Positions 1 to 8,265 of a stretch of DNA of 61,125 bases are shown piece by piece. Both the position numbers and the translations under genes were made by a program. Every line of letters begins with the position of its first letter. Within the stretch, counting starts at the first letter, position 1. The stretch is from Clostridiales bacterium (GTDB lineage: Bacteria; Bacillota; Clostridia; Christensenellales; CAG-138), in the NCBI GenBank assembly GCA_012517905.1, contig JAAYUE010000084.1:1-61125 (forward strand), given 5' to 3'. The notes beneath the pieces are model-generated. The model searched no databases. It saw only the letters and a list, made by a program, of their open reading frames with translations, and was not told the DNA's origin.

Positions 1-657
1 CAGCTGAAATCGGCGGGATTGCCGCTGACAGTACAGGAGTTTTCGTTCATCAAAGGTATGCTGTCGCTGGTTTTTCTGGTGGGCGGTTTTGCGCTGTTTA
101 TGTTGCTAAGAATTGAGCAAATCCTGCGTTTTCTGGTTTTAATCCTGATGCTCTGCATCCCCGTCTATGGATCGACGTTTTACCTCAGGTCGAAGGTCAA
201 ATCCAGAAAACTGGAAATCGTCCGTAACTTGCCGGAGGTGATGGACCTTCTGGTGGTGAGCGTAGAGGCGGGGCTCGGGTTGGATGCGGCGATCGTGCGG
301 CAGTATTCAAAGAATAAAAACGCGGTGCTGGCCGAACTCAACGGCGCCATTCGCGAGGTGCAGATGGGCGTTCCGCGAAAGACCGCGCTGAAAGAGATGG
401 CGGACCGCTGCGATGTCAACCAGCTTTCTACGTTCGTCACCGCGCTGCTGCAGGCGGACCAGCTCGGCGTTCCCGTAAAAAGTGTGCTGCAGACGCAGGC
501 CGAACGGCTGCGGGTGGAGAGAAAACAGATGATTCAGGCGCAGGCGGCAAAAGCACCGGTGAAGATCATGCTGCCGACGGTGGCATTCATCTTTCCCGTG
601 ATCTTTATCGTTTTGCTCGGCCCGGCCGTAATGAACCTGATATCGACGTTCTTTTGA
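1..657 (+). CDS. TadC-like type II secretion F-family membrane protein (5' partial)
   Basis: The frame is open from the first base, so the true start lies upstream; 218 residues are visible. Two hydrophobic segments near the visible N-terminus precede a T2SSF-like cytoplasmic domain (LPEVMDLLVVSVEAGLGLDAA, then a helical region ending VERKQMIQAQAAKAPVKIMLP), and the protein ends in a final membrane segment. This is the usual layout of TadC, the inner-membrane platform protein of Tad/Flp pili. The stop at 655-657 is 12 bases before the next gene, suggesting one operon. Whether tadA/tadB lie upstream cannot be seen. Confidence 0.8.
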   Translation, partial: QLKSAGLPLTVQEFSFIKGMLSLVFLVGGFALFMLLRIEQILRFLVLILMLCIPVYGSTFYLRSKVKSRKLEIVRNLPEVMDLLVVSVEAGLGLDAAIVRQYSKNKNAVLAELNGAIREVQMGVPRKTALKEMADRCDVNQLSTFVTALLQADQLGVPVKSVLQTQAERLRVERKQMIQAQAAKAPVKIMLPTVAFIFPVIFIVLLGPAVMNLISTFF

Positions 658-668
658 AGGGGAGCGGC

Positions 669-1010
669 ATGAAGACCGTTACGATTTTACGAAACGCGGA
701 ACCGATTGCAAAGGTCTGGAACGCGAATCGATATTTTTCAAGGTTGCGCGGACTGTTGGGGCGCACGCTGGAAGAGGGCGGCGGGCTTTTGCTGACACCC
801 TGCAACGGCATACATACGTTCGGCATGCGCTATGAAATCGATGCGGTCTATCTGGACCGCGCGGGATGTGTGCTTCGCGTGGACCAAGCGCTTGTGCGCG
901 GCAAAGTCTGGCCGATGCAACGAGGGGCAAGGCGTGTACTCGAACTGCCGGCGGGGTACGCCGCAAAGCGTTCGATCCAAGCGGGAGATATATTGGAGGT
1001 TGTGCCATGA
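669..1010 (+). CDS. DUF192 family protein
   Basis: A 113-residue protein with the DUF192 signature: an N-terminal strand-rich part (RYFSRLRGLLGR), the central TPCNGIHTFGMRYEIDAVYLD segment and a C-terminal VLELPAGYA...GD motif. DUF192 proteins are small beta-barrels of unknown function, often found beside Tad pilus genes. The ATG at 669 is chosen because an AAGGGG ribosome binding site lies 8 bases upstream; a TTG at 654 in the same frame lacks one. Its stop overlaps the next start (ATGA), so the two are translationally coupled. Confidence 0.8.
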   Translation: MKTVTILRNAEPIAKVWNANRYFSRLRGLLGRTLEEGGGLLLTPCNGIHTFGMRYEIDAVYLDRAGCVLRVDQALVRGKVWPMQRGARRVLELPAGYAAKRSIQAGDILEVVP

Positions 1011-1939
1011 TCGAGATGGATGATACCAGAGAAGTGGCGGACGTCGAAGCGCTTCGCACCAGAACGGATGCGGACGCGCGGTTTCGTCGCGTCTTCTCCG
1101 GGTACGATCCCAACGAAGTACGCGCCTATGTAGAGCAGGTCAAGCGCGTTCTTGCGCAGCAGATCATTGCCACAAAGCAGGAGCAGGAATCCCTGATCTT
1201 CGAGCTGAATTCCGCAAAGAGCGAGATTCAGGCGCGTAACTATGCGATCACTTCGCTGAAAGAGACGCTTTCGCAGCAGGAAGCGCAATTAAACGCGGCA
1301 AACACGCAGATCGGCTCGCTCGTGCAGTCGGTCCGTACGCTCAAGGAATCCCTTGCCGAACGGGAGGCACAGCTGGTTGCGGCAAATACGCGCATCACCA
1401 CGCTGGTGCAGTCCGCCAAAGCGTTTCAGGCGGAGCGGGAGAATATCGAGCGTATCCGCGCGGCGGCCGTCAAAGCGCGCGCCGCGGCGGAACGCGTGCA
1501 GGTGCTGGAAAAGGAAGCGCTGCAGCTTCGCTCCGCGCTGTCGCAGGCCGGCCGGAGCATGGAATCCTGGAGGACGGAGCGCACGCGGCTGATGGATGAA
1601 AACATGCACCTGCGGCAGGAGTTGGAGTATCTGCGCGGCATGGCGTCTCCCCCCGCGCAGGACCGGGATTATGGCTGGAACAATCCTGCGTCGTATATGC
1701 CGCAGCGGCAGGCGCCGCCCGATCTGCCGCAGCCCGAAAACAACAAGCAGACCATGCTGTCGCAAATCGTTGATAAGCTCGCAAACACGTTTGCGGAAGC
1801 GTATGCGCTCGTCAACCAACTCAGGGCAAGCGAAGAGCCATCGCATGAATCCGCTCCGCAGAGAAGCGCCCAGCCGCGCATGCAGGTGCTGCGGCCGGAA
1901 GGGTCCTATACGGACTATATCGGCGGCGGGAGAAAATAA
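1007..1939 (+). CDS. DivIVA-domain coiled-coil protein
   Basis: 310 residues. Residues about 25-48 contain FRRVFSGYDPNEVRAYVEQV, which matches the N-terminal membrane-curvature-sensing segment of DivIVA/GpsB proteins. Residues about 50-205 are a long heptad-rich coiled coil containing two similar blocks (LSQQEAQLNAANTQIGSLVQS and LAEREAQLVAANTRITTLVQS), apparently an internal duplication. The C-terminus is Gln/Pro-rich and probably disordered. DivIVA proteins mark poles or division sites and recruit partners; following TadC and DUF192 genes, a role in placing a surface appendage is possible but inferred. The ATG at 1007 overlaps the upstream stop. Confidence 0.75.
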   Translation: MIEMDDTREVADVEALRTRTDADARFRRVFSGYDPNEVRAYVEQVKRVLAQQIIATKQEQESLIFELNSAKSEIQARNYAITSLKETLSQQEAQLNAANTQIGSLVQSVRTLKESLAEREAQLVAANTRITTLVQSAKAFQAERENIERIRAAAVKARAAAERVQVLEKEALQLRSALSQAGRSMESWRTERTRLMDENMHLRQELEYLRGMASPPAQDRDYGWNNPASYMPQRQAPPDLPQPENNKQTMLSQIVDKLANTFAEAYALVNQLRASEEPSHESAPQRSAQPRMQVLRPEGSYTDYIGGGRK

Positions 1940-1955
1940 AACTGTTTGATCAAAC

Positions 1956-1991
1956 AAAGCGGTGCGCACCGACCGGTGCGCACCGCTTTTT
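1956..1991. terminator. Bidirectional intrinsic terminator
   Basis: A perfect 15-bp stem (1956-1970 with 1975-1989) around a 4-base loop, with T residues on the + side and A residues on the opposite side. It sits between the convergent DivIVA-like gene and the prenyltransferase gene and can end transcription from both. Confidence 0.9.
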
Positions 1992-2017
1992 ATCGTAAAG
2001 CAGCATGTCTGTCCAAG

Positions 2018-2896
2018 TCACAAATAGATGATCGCCAGAATGGCGCATCCGAGAAGGCCCACCATCAGCATCAGCCATCGATCGCTGAAGAGCACCTCGA
2101 CGGGGTCCCCGTCCGATTTTCCTTCGATGGTCATGCTGTATTTCATGCAGATCAAAATCACCAGCGGCACGGTCCAGAGCAGATAGTTGCCGGAGATCAT
2201 ACCTGCCGTCGACGCGTCGACACACCAGAGAGAATAGAAAACGACACCCAGCAGCAGGCACATATACATGCTCTTATCGAGAAAAGAAGCCGTATACTTG
2301 CTCAGCACGGAACGCGTTTCACCTTGCAGCTCGCCGGACTGCTGCGCGATGAGCTCGTTTCTGCGCTTGCCGAGACCCATGAAGAACGACATGGAGACAA
2401 CGGTCAGATACAGCCACTCGGAAATCTTGATATCGACCAGCGCGGAGCCGTAGAGCAGCCGCAGCAAAAATCCCGACATCAGCACGGTGATGTCGAGCAG
2501 CGGCACGTCCTTCAGCCCCATGCTGTAGCCGGCGTTGAGCAGCGCGTACAGCAGTAGAAGCACCCATGGCAAAACGGAGCCGTGGCTTGCGAGCGCGTTG
2601 ACCGCCAGCGCGGCGACAAGAAGCAGCGCCGCAATGACGTAAGCGGTCGGGATGGAAACCGCCCCGCTGGCGATGGGGCGGTTCTGCTTGACCGGGTGCA
2701 GCCGATCCTTCTCCACATCCCGAATGTCGTTGAAGATGTACACGGCGGAAGAGACCAGACAAAAAGCGATGAACCCGAGAAAAATGCGAAGCAGCAGCGT
2801 CGCATCGGACAGCTCCCGTCCGAAGACCAGCGGAAGCAGCAAGAGGACGTTTTTGCTGTAGTGCTTGACGCGCAGCAGTTTGAAATACGGTTTCAT
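2018..2896 (-). CDS. UbiA-family prenyltransferase, decaprenyl-phosphate phosphoribosyltransferase-like
   Basis: 292 residues with about eight to nine membrane segments. The first aspartate motif is NDIRDVEKDRLHPVKQNRP, close to that of DPPR synthase (UbiA/Rv3806c type), where NDxxDxxxD binds magnesium and phosphoribosyl pyrophosphate and HP.K..RP is diagnostic. The expected reaction is transfer of 5-phosphoribose to a polyprenyl phosphate in the membrane. The start at 2896 follows an AGAGGTGA ribosome binding site; upstream in-frame codons are not conserved-looking. No DprE1/DprE2 epimerase partner is visible nearby, so the fate of the product is open. It has its own sigma-A-like promoter. 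Confidence 0.82.
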   Translation of the reverse strand: MKPYFKLLRVKHYSKNVLLLLPLVFGRELSDATLLLRIFLGFIAFCLVSSAVYIFNDIRDVEKDRLHPVKQNRPIASGAVSIPTAYVIAALLLVAALAVNALASHGSVLPWVLLLLYALLNAGYSMGLKDVPLLDITVLMSGFLLRLLYGSALVDIKISEWLYLTVVSMSFFMGLGKRRNELIAQQSGELQGETRSVLSKYTASFLDKSMYMCLLLGVVFYSLWCVDASTAGMISGNYLLWTVPLVILICMKYSMTIEGKSDGDPVEVLFSDRWLMLMVGLLGCAILAIIYL

Positions 2897-2968
2897 ACGT
2901 TCACCTCTTGAAGAATGCGGTGTGAAAGTACCGCGAATTACAGTAAATCCTTGGACTATTCGATAAAA

Positions 2969-2997
2969 AGTATAGCATATGTGGCCGTCGGAAACAA
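2969..2997 (-). promoter_or_regulatory. Promoter of the UbiA-family gene
   Basis: Read on the minus strand: TTGTTT (2997-2992), a 17-base spacer and TATACT (2974-2969), about 75 bases before the start codon. Confidence 0.6.
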
Positions 2998-3036
2998 TCG
3001 AAGCCGGACATAGTCCTTGCCTCAAACCCGCGGCGG

Positions 3037-3065
3037 TTGACAAATTCATATATCGGTATTATTAT
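3037..3065 (+). promoter_or_regulatory. Promoter of the sensory hydrogenase operon
   Basis: TTGACA (3037-3042), a 17-base spacer and TATTAT (3060-3065), about 65 bases before the ATG at 3130. It is back to back with the UbiA-family promoter in an AT-rich stretch. Confidence 0.7.
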
Positions 3066-3129
3066 ATCGATAAATAAAGATCGAAATGAAAATTAGCTGT
3101 GTAATTTGCAGGGAAACGGAGGCCGTCGC

Positions 3130-3405
3130 ATGAATATCACCGTCTGCATCGGAAGCTCCTGTCATCTGAAGGGCTCGCGGGTGGTGGTCGGGCGGCTGGA
3201 GCGCCTCATCCTCGAGAACGGGCTGAAGGATCAGATCGACCTTTGCGGGACGTTTTGCCTGGGCTGTTGTCAGTCTGGGGTGAGCGTGCAGTTCGACGGC
3301 GCGTACTATTCGCTTTCCCCCGAGAATACGGAACGATTTTTCATTGAAACGGTGTTGCCGCTGCTCAGAGACGAGCGCGTTGCGGGCATGCGCCGATCGG
3401 ATTGA
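3130..3405 (+). CDS. 2Fe-2S thioredoxin-like ferredoxin (NuoE/HydC-type small protein)
   Basis: 91 residues. Four cysteines are arranged as C-x4-C (CIGSSC) and C-x3-C (CGTFCLGCC region), the ligand pattern of thioredoxin-fold [2Fe-2S] proteins such as the NuoE C-terminal domain. It probably carries electrons to or from the hydrogenase-like protein encoded next. The ATG at 3130 has CGGAGG 7 bases upstream; the frame is open a little further upstream without a better site. The gap to the next gene is only 28 bases. Confidence 0.8.
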   Translation: MNITVCIGSSCHLKGSRVVVGRLERLILENGLKDQIDLCGTFCLGCCQSGVSVQFDGAYYSLSPENTERFFIETVLPLLRDERVAGMRRSD

Positions 3406-3433
3406 AGAGATAGCATTGAGAGAAGGGACATCC

Positions 3434-5113
3434 ATGTCGGACGTATTGCGGCTGAAAAAGTCAAACTGTAAAAACTGCTATAAGTGCATTCGCCACTGTC
3501 CGGTGAAATCCATCAAGTTTTCGGCTAATCAGGCGCATATCGTGGGCGACGAGTGCATCCTCTGCGGGCAGTGCTTTGTCGTATGCCCGCAAAACGCGAA
3601 GCAGATTGCGGACGGGACGGAACTCGTGCGCGTGCTGCTCTGCGCGGAGGCGCCGGTGGTCGCGAGCCTCGCGCCGTCGTTTGCGGCGTATTTTGAGGGC
3701 GTCGGGTTCGGCGCGCTGAAGGAGGCGCTGCTTCGCCTCGGATTTTCCTCTGCGGAGGAGACTGCCGTCGGGGCGACGCTGGTCAAGCGCGAGTATGAAA
3801 AGCAGCTCGCGGGGCGGAGCGAGGACGTGATCATCACCTCCTGCTGCCATTCGGTCAATCTGCTCATCCGGAAATACTATCCCGATCTGATCCATTGCCT
3901 CTCACCGGTCGTCTCGCCGATGATTGCGCACAGCCAGGACATCAAGCGGCGGACGCCGGGGGCAAAGACCGTGTTCATCGGTCCGTGCCTGGCAAAAAAA
4001 GACGAGGCGGAAAACAGCCCCGTCGATGCGGTGCTTACCTTTGAGGAGCTTTCCGGCATGTTCGCCGCGGCGGGTATCGAACCGGAAGCGCGCATGGACA
4101 GCGAGGAGGAGAGCCGCGCGCGGCTGTTTCCGACCGTCGGCGGGATTCTCAAGACCATGGACATCCCGGACACGGGATATACCTGCCTTACCGTGGACGG
4201 AACGGACAACTGCCGCGCCGCGCTGGAAGACATCGCCGCTGGCAACCTGCACCGCTGTTTCATCGAGATGAGCGCATGCGCGGGCAGCTGCATCGGCGGT
4301 CCGGTGATGGAGAAATATAACAATTCGCCGGTCCGGCACTATCAGGCGGTCACGAGTTACGCCGGCAGGCGGGATTTTCCTGTTTCGGCGGCGGCGGACG
4401 GCGCGCTGGCGCGGCGGCATCCCTACATCGGCGTCACCAGCCCCGCGCCGTCGGACGCGGAGATTGTGGAAATCCTTGCCAAGATGGGCAAGACGCGCCC
4501 GGAAGACGAGCTGAACTGCGGAAGCTGCGGCTACAACACCTGCCGTGAAAAAGCCACCGCCGTGTATCGGGGCAAGGCGGACATCAGCATGTGCCTGCCG
4601 TTTCTGATGGACCGGGCGGAGCGTTTTTCCAACAACATCCTGAGTCACACGCCAAATGGCATCCTCGTGGTCAACGAAGAGCTCGAGGTGCAGCAGATCA
4701 ACCCGGCTGCGATGGACATGCTGCATATCCAGCGGGAGGCGGATGTGCTTGGCGAGCCGCTCGTGCGCATCATGGACCCGCTGCCGTTTCTGAGCGTGCT
4801 CGAGGACGGGCGCGCCGTGAAGGACCAGCGGGACTTTTACGCGGAGTTTCAGAAATACCTCGATCTGACGCTGGTGCACGACAGGACCACGCGCACCGTA
4901 TTTGCCATTCTGCGGGACGTGACGACCGAGGAGACCGAGCGGCGGAAGAAAGAGGAAATCGGGCGGCAGACGGTCGAGATTGCCGACCGAGTGGTCGAAA
5001 AACAGATGCGCATCGTGCAGGAGATCGCGTCCCTGCTCGGGGAAACGACCGCCGAAACGAAGATAGCGCTCACCAAACTCAAGGAATCGATCGCCGGCGA
5101 GACCGCGCGCTGA
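3434..5113 (+). CDS. Sensory [FeFe] hydrogenase with PAS domain (group C, HydS-like)
   Basis: 559 residues. Two 4Fe-4S motifs come first (Cys12/15/18/22 and Cys41/44/47/51). The H-cluster domain follows: L1 is TSCCHS (Cys137, Cys138) instead of the usual TSCCPxW, L2 is GPCLAKKDE (Cys185), and L3 is EMSACAGSCIGG (Cys282, Cys286), so the four H-cluster ligands and the proton-relay cysteine are all present. A further cluster motif C-x2-C-x4-C...C (362, 365, 370, 387) precedes a PAS domain (about 398-510) and a helical tail. This architecture is known for group C hydrogenases, thought to sense H2 rather than make it in bulk. The following phosphatase gene supports a signalling role. The ATG at 3434 is 28 bases after the upstream stop. 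Confidence 0.88.
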   Translation: MSDVLRLKKSNCKNCYKCIRHCPVKSIKFSANQAHIVGDECILCGQCFVVCPQNAKQIADGTELVRVLLCAEAPVVASLAPSFAAYFEGVGFGALKEALLRLGFSSAEETAVGATLVKREYEKQLAGRSEDVIITSCCHSVNLLIRKYYPDLIHCLSPVVSPMIAHSQDIKRRTPGAKTVFIGPCLAKKDEAENSPVDAVLTFEELSGMFAAAGIEPEARMDSEEESRARLFPTVGGILKTMDIPDTGYTCLTVDGTDNCRAALEDIAAGNLHRCFIEMSACAGSCIGGPVMEKYNNSPVRHYQAVTSYAGRRDFPVSAAADGALARRHPYIGVTSPAPSDAEIVEILAKMGKTRPEDELNCGSCGYNTCREKATAVYRGKADISMCLPFLMDRAERFSNNILSHTPNGILVVNEELEVQQINPAAMDMLHIQREADVLGEPLVRIMDPLPFLSVLEDGRAVKDQRDFYAEFQKYLDLTLVHDRTTRTVFAILRDVTTEETERRKKEEIGRQTVEIADRVVEKQMRIVQEIASLLGETTAETKIALTKLKESIAGETAR

Positions 5114-5146
5114 GCGCCGCGAGGCCGGAACAGGAGGCGAAGCGAC

Positions 5147-6328
5147 ATGCGCGCCTATAACAATCTCTGCGCGGACATCGGATATATGAGTCTCAACCAC
5201 GCGGGCGAGCAGCTCTGCGGCGATCACATTGAAATCGCCGGCCAGGACGGCGGCTCCACGGTTATCGTCCTCGCGGACGGGCTTGGCAGCGGGGTCAAGG
5301 CGAATATCCTCTCCACGATCACCAGCAAGATCATCTCCACCATGCTCGCGGCCGGGCTGAATCTAACGGACTGTGTGGAGACCATCGCGGCGACGCTGCC
5401 GGTCTGCGGCGAGCGCGGAATCGCTTACTCGACCTTTACGATCCTCCGGCTTGTGGGCAACGAGCGCGCGGAGATCATACAGTACGACAACCCGCCCGTC
5501 ATCCTGCTGCGCGAGGGAACCTGTGTGGAACTCCCGTCCGTGTCGCTGACGGTCGGCGGCAAGCGAATCGTCCGGACGGATGTGGCGCTGCGCGAAAACG
5601 ACGTGTTCATCGCCATGAGCGACGGCGTGGAGCACGCGGGCGTCGGCGGCGTATATAACTTCGGTTGGCGGCGCGAGGACATCGTGCGGTATATGGAGAC
5701 GCTCTGGCATGTGGGGTTTACGGCAAAGACGCTCACGACGATCCTGCTGCAGGAGACCGACCGTCTTTACGACGGCAAACCCGGCGACGACGCCACGGTT
5801 TGCACTGTCCGAATCCGCACGCGCGTGCCGATGAACCTGCTCTGCGGTCCGCCCGCCAACCGGGACGACAACGAGAAGATGATGTCGCTTTTCTTCGGCA
5901 AGGAAGGCAAACACATCGTCTGCGGGGGCACGACCTCCGCCATCGCAGCGGAGTATCTCGGTCAATCGCTGCAGGCGGATCTCGACTTCCCCGACCCGGA
6001 TATCCCGCCGACGGCGCGGATTGCGGGCGTGGACCTCGTGACCGAGGGCGTCGTAACGATCAACCGCGTGCTGGAATACGCGAAAAACTATCTGGCCGAC
6101 AACAGCGGCTATGCGCGCTGGAGCGTCGGAAAAGACGGCGCGTCCCGCATTGCGCGGCTGCTGTTTGAGGAGGCGACGGACATCAACTTCTTCGTCGGCT
6201 GTGCGGTGAACCCCGCGCATCAGAACCCGGATCTTCCGATCAGCTTCAGCCTCAAGATGCGGCTGGTGGAGGAGCTCTCGGATTGTCTGGCGCGGATGGG
6301 CAAACGGATCAAAACAAGCTATTTTTGA
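5147..6328 (+). CDS. SpoIIE-family PP2C-type protein phosphatase with C-terminal extension
   Basis: 393 residues. The N-terminal about 225 residues are a SpoIIE/PP2C phosphatase: CGDHIEI, VLADGLGSG (metal-binding Asp), FIAMSDGVEHAG and GDDATVCTVRI are in the expected order. The remaining about 165 residues (with IVCGGTTSAIAAEYLG and a region resembling an alpha/beta domain) are not part of the usual fold, and I do not recognise them. The likely job is to dephosphorylate a partner protein in response to the H2/redox state read by the upstream hydrogenase. A strong AGGAGG site precedes the ATG, 33 bases after the hydrogenase stop. Confidence 0.85.
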   Translation: MRAYNNLCADIGYMSLNHAGEQLCGDHIEIAGQDGGSTVIVLADGLGSGVKANILSTITSKIISTMLAAGLNLTDCVETIAATLPVCGERGIAYSTFTILRLVGNERAEIIQYDNPPVILLREGTCVELPSVSLTVGGKRIVRTDVALRENDVFIAMSDGVEHAGVGGVYNFGWRREDIVRYMETLWHVGFTAKTLTTILLQETDRLYDGKPGDDATVCTVRIRTRVPMNLLCGPPANRDDNEKMMSLFFGKEGKHIVCGGTTSAIAAEYLGQSLQADLDFPDPDIPPTARIAGVDLVTEGVVTINRVLEYAKNYLADNSGYARWSVGKDGASRIARLLFEEATDINFFVGCAVNPAHQNPDLPISFSLKMRLVEELSDCLARMGKRIKTSYF

Positions 6329-6404
6329 GGGGGAAAACATCCCGGTTCCGGCGTTTTTTGGGAAATCGGACCGGGCGCGAGGCGGTTAATGCGTAAAAAA
6401 GGGC

Positions 6405-6433
6405 TTGACAACGGGCGCGCGCCTCACTATATT
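6405..6433 (+). promoter_or_regulatory. Promoter of the trp operon
   Basis: A consensus TTGACA (6405-6410), exactly 17 bases, then TATATT (6428-6433). The T-box leader starts just downstream. Confidence 0.85.
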
Positions 6434-6439
6434 GTATAT

Positions 6440-6726
6440 AATCTTATAGTCAAAACCGTTGACGCGGAGATAACGGTGATGATGCTCCCACAGAGAGCCT
6501 GCGGCGCTGAGAGTCAGGCGGAACACAAGTCATCAAATGGACCGCCGAGGGTGCAGTCAAAGGGCGCGGGCCCGAGTATTCTGCAACGTGTGGGCATACG
6601 TCAGTTGCCGGGGATATGGACGTATCCCGCAAAGCGTACGGAAGTTCCGTAAATCAAGGTGGCACCGCGGATAAGAAGCTTATTCGTCCTTGACAGAATG
6701 ATCAGATTCTGTCCGGGGCGTTTTTG
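6440..6726 (+). promoter_or_regulatory. T-box leader controlling the trp operon
   Basis: The antiterminator signature AAGGTGGCACCGCGG is at 6656-6670. It is followed by an intrinsic terminator stem (6685-6699 with 6706-6720) and a TTTTT run (6721-6725). Upstream lies about 200 bases of structured leader. A TGG followed by A at 6538-6540 is a plausible tryptophan specifier codon, but the specifier was assigned by context, not by folding. T-box RNAs bind uncharged tRNA and then block the terminator, so low charged tRNA-Trp should switch on trpE to trpA. Confidence 0.9.
6685..6725 (+). terminator. T-box regulated terminator
   Basis: A 15-position stem with a GATCAG loop (core GACAGAAT/ATTCTGTC) followed by five T residues. 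It is the off-state structure of the trp T-box. Confidence 0.88.
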
Positions 6727-6801
6727 TTTTGGCCTGTGAAGCGGAGGCTGCGCCGGAAGAGTGGATCGGGCAGGATTGAATTCGGTTTTGAAGGAGAGCA
6801 T

Positions 6802-8265
6802 ATGCCAAATCCTACGTTGGAAGAGATGAAACAACTCGCGGCATCCGGCCGCTATCAAACCGCGCCGGTGAGCAGGGAGATCCTCTCGGATATTCGCACG
6901 CCGATCGAGGTGCTGCGCATTCTCAAGCGCGTGTCCACGCACTGCTTTCTGCTCGAGTCCGTTTCGGACTATGAGAAATGGGGGCGCTATACCTTTCTCG
7001 GCTACGATCCCAAGCTCGAGATCACCTGCCAAAATGGGCGCATGAAGATCGGCTCCGTCCGCTTTGAAACGGATGATCCCGGCAAATACATCCAGCAGAT
7101 CATAGACGAGCACAAAAGCGCGCGGCTAGACGGCCTGCCGCCGTTTTCGGGTGGACTGGTCGGGTATTTTTCGTACGATTATCTCAAGTATGCCGAGCCG
7201 ACGCTGCATCTCGACGCGGCGGATACCGAGGGCTTCAACGACGTGGACCTGATGCTCTTCGACAAGGTGATCGCGTTTGACAACTATCGCCAAAAGATCG
7301 TGCTGATCGTCAATATCTCGCTTGCGGACGTCGATACGGAGTACAACCGCGCGACGCTGGAGCTCGAACAGATGGCGGCGCTGATCAAGACCGGAACGCC
7401 CGCGGCGAACGAGCGCGGCCGGCTGAAGTCGGAGTTTCAGCCGCTGTTTCAAAAGGACGAATTCTGCGGCATGGTGGAGCGGGCCAAGCACCACATCCGC
7501 GAGGGGGACATCTTCCAGATTGTGCTTTCCAACCGGCTTGAAGCGGCCTATGAGGGCACGCTGCTCAACGCATACCGCGTGCTGCGCACCGTGAACCCTT
7601 CGCCATATATGTTTTACTTCTCCAGCGGGGATATGGAGGTTGCCGGCGCGTCGCCGGAGACGCTGGTCAAGCTCGAAGACGGCGTGCTGCATACGTTTCC
7701 GCTGGCGGGCACGCGCCCGCGCGGCGCGACGCAGGAGGAAGACCTCGCGCTGGAAAAGGAGCTGCTCGCCGACCCGAAGGAGCTGGCCGAGCACAACATG
7801 CTGGTGGACCTCGGCCGCAACGATATCGGCAAGATCAGCCGCTTCGGCAGTGTGCGGGTGGAAAAATACCTCTCGGTCGAGCGCTTTTCACATGTGATGC
7901 ACATCGGCTCCACCGTCGCCGGAGAGATCGCCGAGGGGAGGACCGCGCTGGACGCGATAGACGCGATTCTGCCCGCCGGCACGCTCTCCGGCGCGCCGAA
8001 ACTGCGCGCCTGCCAGCTCATCAACGACCTGGAAAACAACAAGCGCGGCATCTACGGCGGCGCGATCGGCTATCTGGACTTCGCGGGCAATCTGGACACC
8101 TGCATCGCAATCCGCATCGCCTACAAGAAAAACGGCAAGGTGTTCGTTCGAAGCGGCGCGGGCATCGTCGCGGATTCCGTGCCCGAGACCGAGCATCAGG
8201 AGTGCCTGAACAAAGCCGCCGCCGTGGTCAAGGCGATTCGGCTGGCGGAGGAGGAGACGCTGTGA
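6802..8265 (+). CDS. trpE: Anthranilate synthase component I
   Basis: 487 residues. Makes anthranilate from chorismate with ammonia from TrpG. The N-terminal LLESVSDYEKWGRYTFLGY segment carries the LLES motif of the tryptophan feedback site. The chorismate-binding domain has GDIFQIVLSNR, GASPETLV, FPLAGTRPRG, DLGRNDIGK, LPAGTLSGAPK and the GNLDTCIAIR end motif. AAGGAG 6 bases upstream fixes the ATG at 6802. It is the first gene of the operon, and its stop overlaps trpG (GTGA). Confidence 0.97.
   Translation: MPNPTLEEMKQLAASGRYQTAPVSREILSDIRTPIEVLRILKRVSTHCFLLESVSDYEKWGRYTFLGYDPKLEITCQNGRMKIGSVRFETDDPGKYIQQIIDEHKSARLDGLPPFSGGLVGYFSYDYLKYAEPTLHLDAADTEGFNDVDLMLFDKVIAFDNYRQKIVLIVNISLADVDTEYNRATLELEQMAALIKTGTPAANERGRLKSEFQPLFQKDEFCGMVERAKHHIREGDIFQIVLSNRLEAAYEGTLLNAYRVLRTVNPSPYMFYFSSGDMEVAGASPETLVKLEDGVLHTFPLAGTRPRGATQEEDLALEKELLADPKELAEHNMLVDLGRNDIGKISRFGSVRVEKYLSVERFSHVMHIGSTVAGEIAEGRTALDAIDAILPAGTLSGAPKLRACQLINDLENNKRGIYGGAIGYLDFAGNLDTCIAIRIAYKKNGKVFVRSGAGIVADSVPETEHQECLNKAAAVVKAIRLAEEETL

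Noticed and set aside
3055-3100. ATATCG-type repeats near the hydrogenase promoter as a redox-regulator (Rex/Fnr) site
   Set aside because: Spacing and sequence do not match TTGTTAA-type Rex or TTGAT-type Fnr sites.
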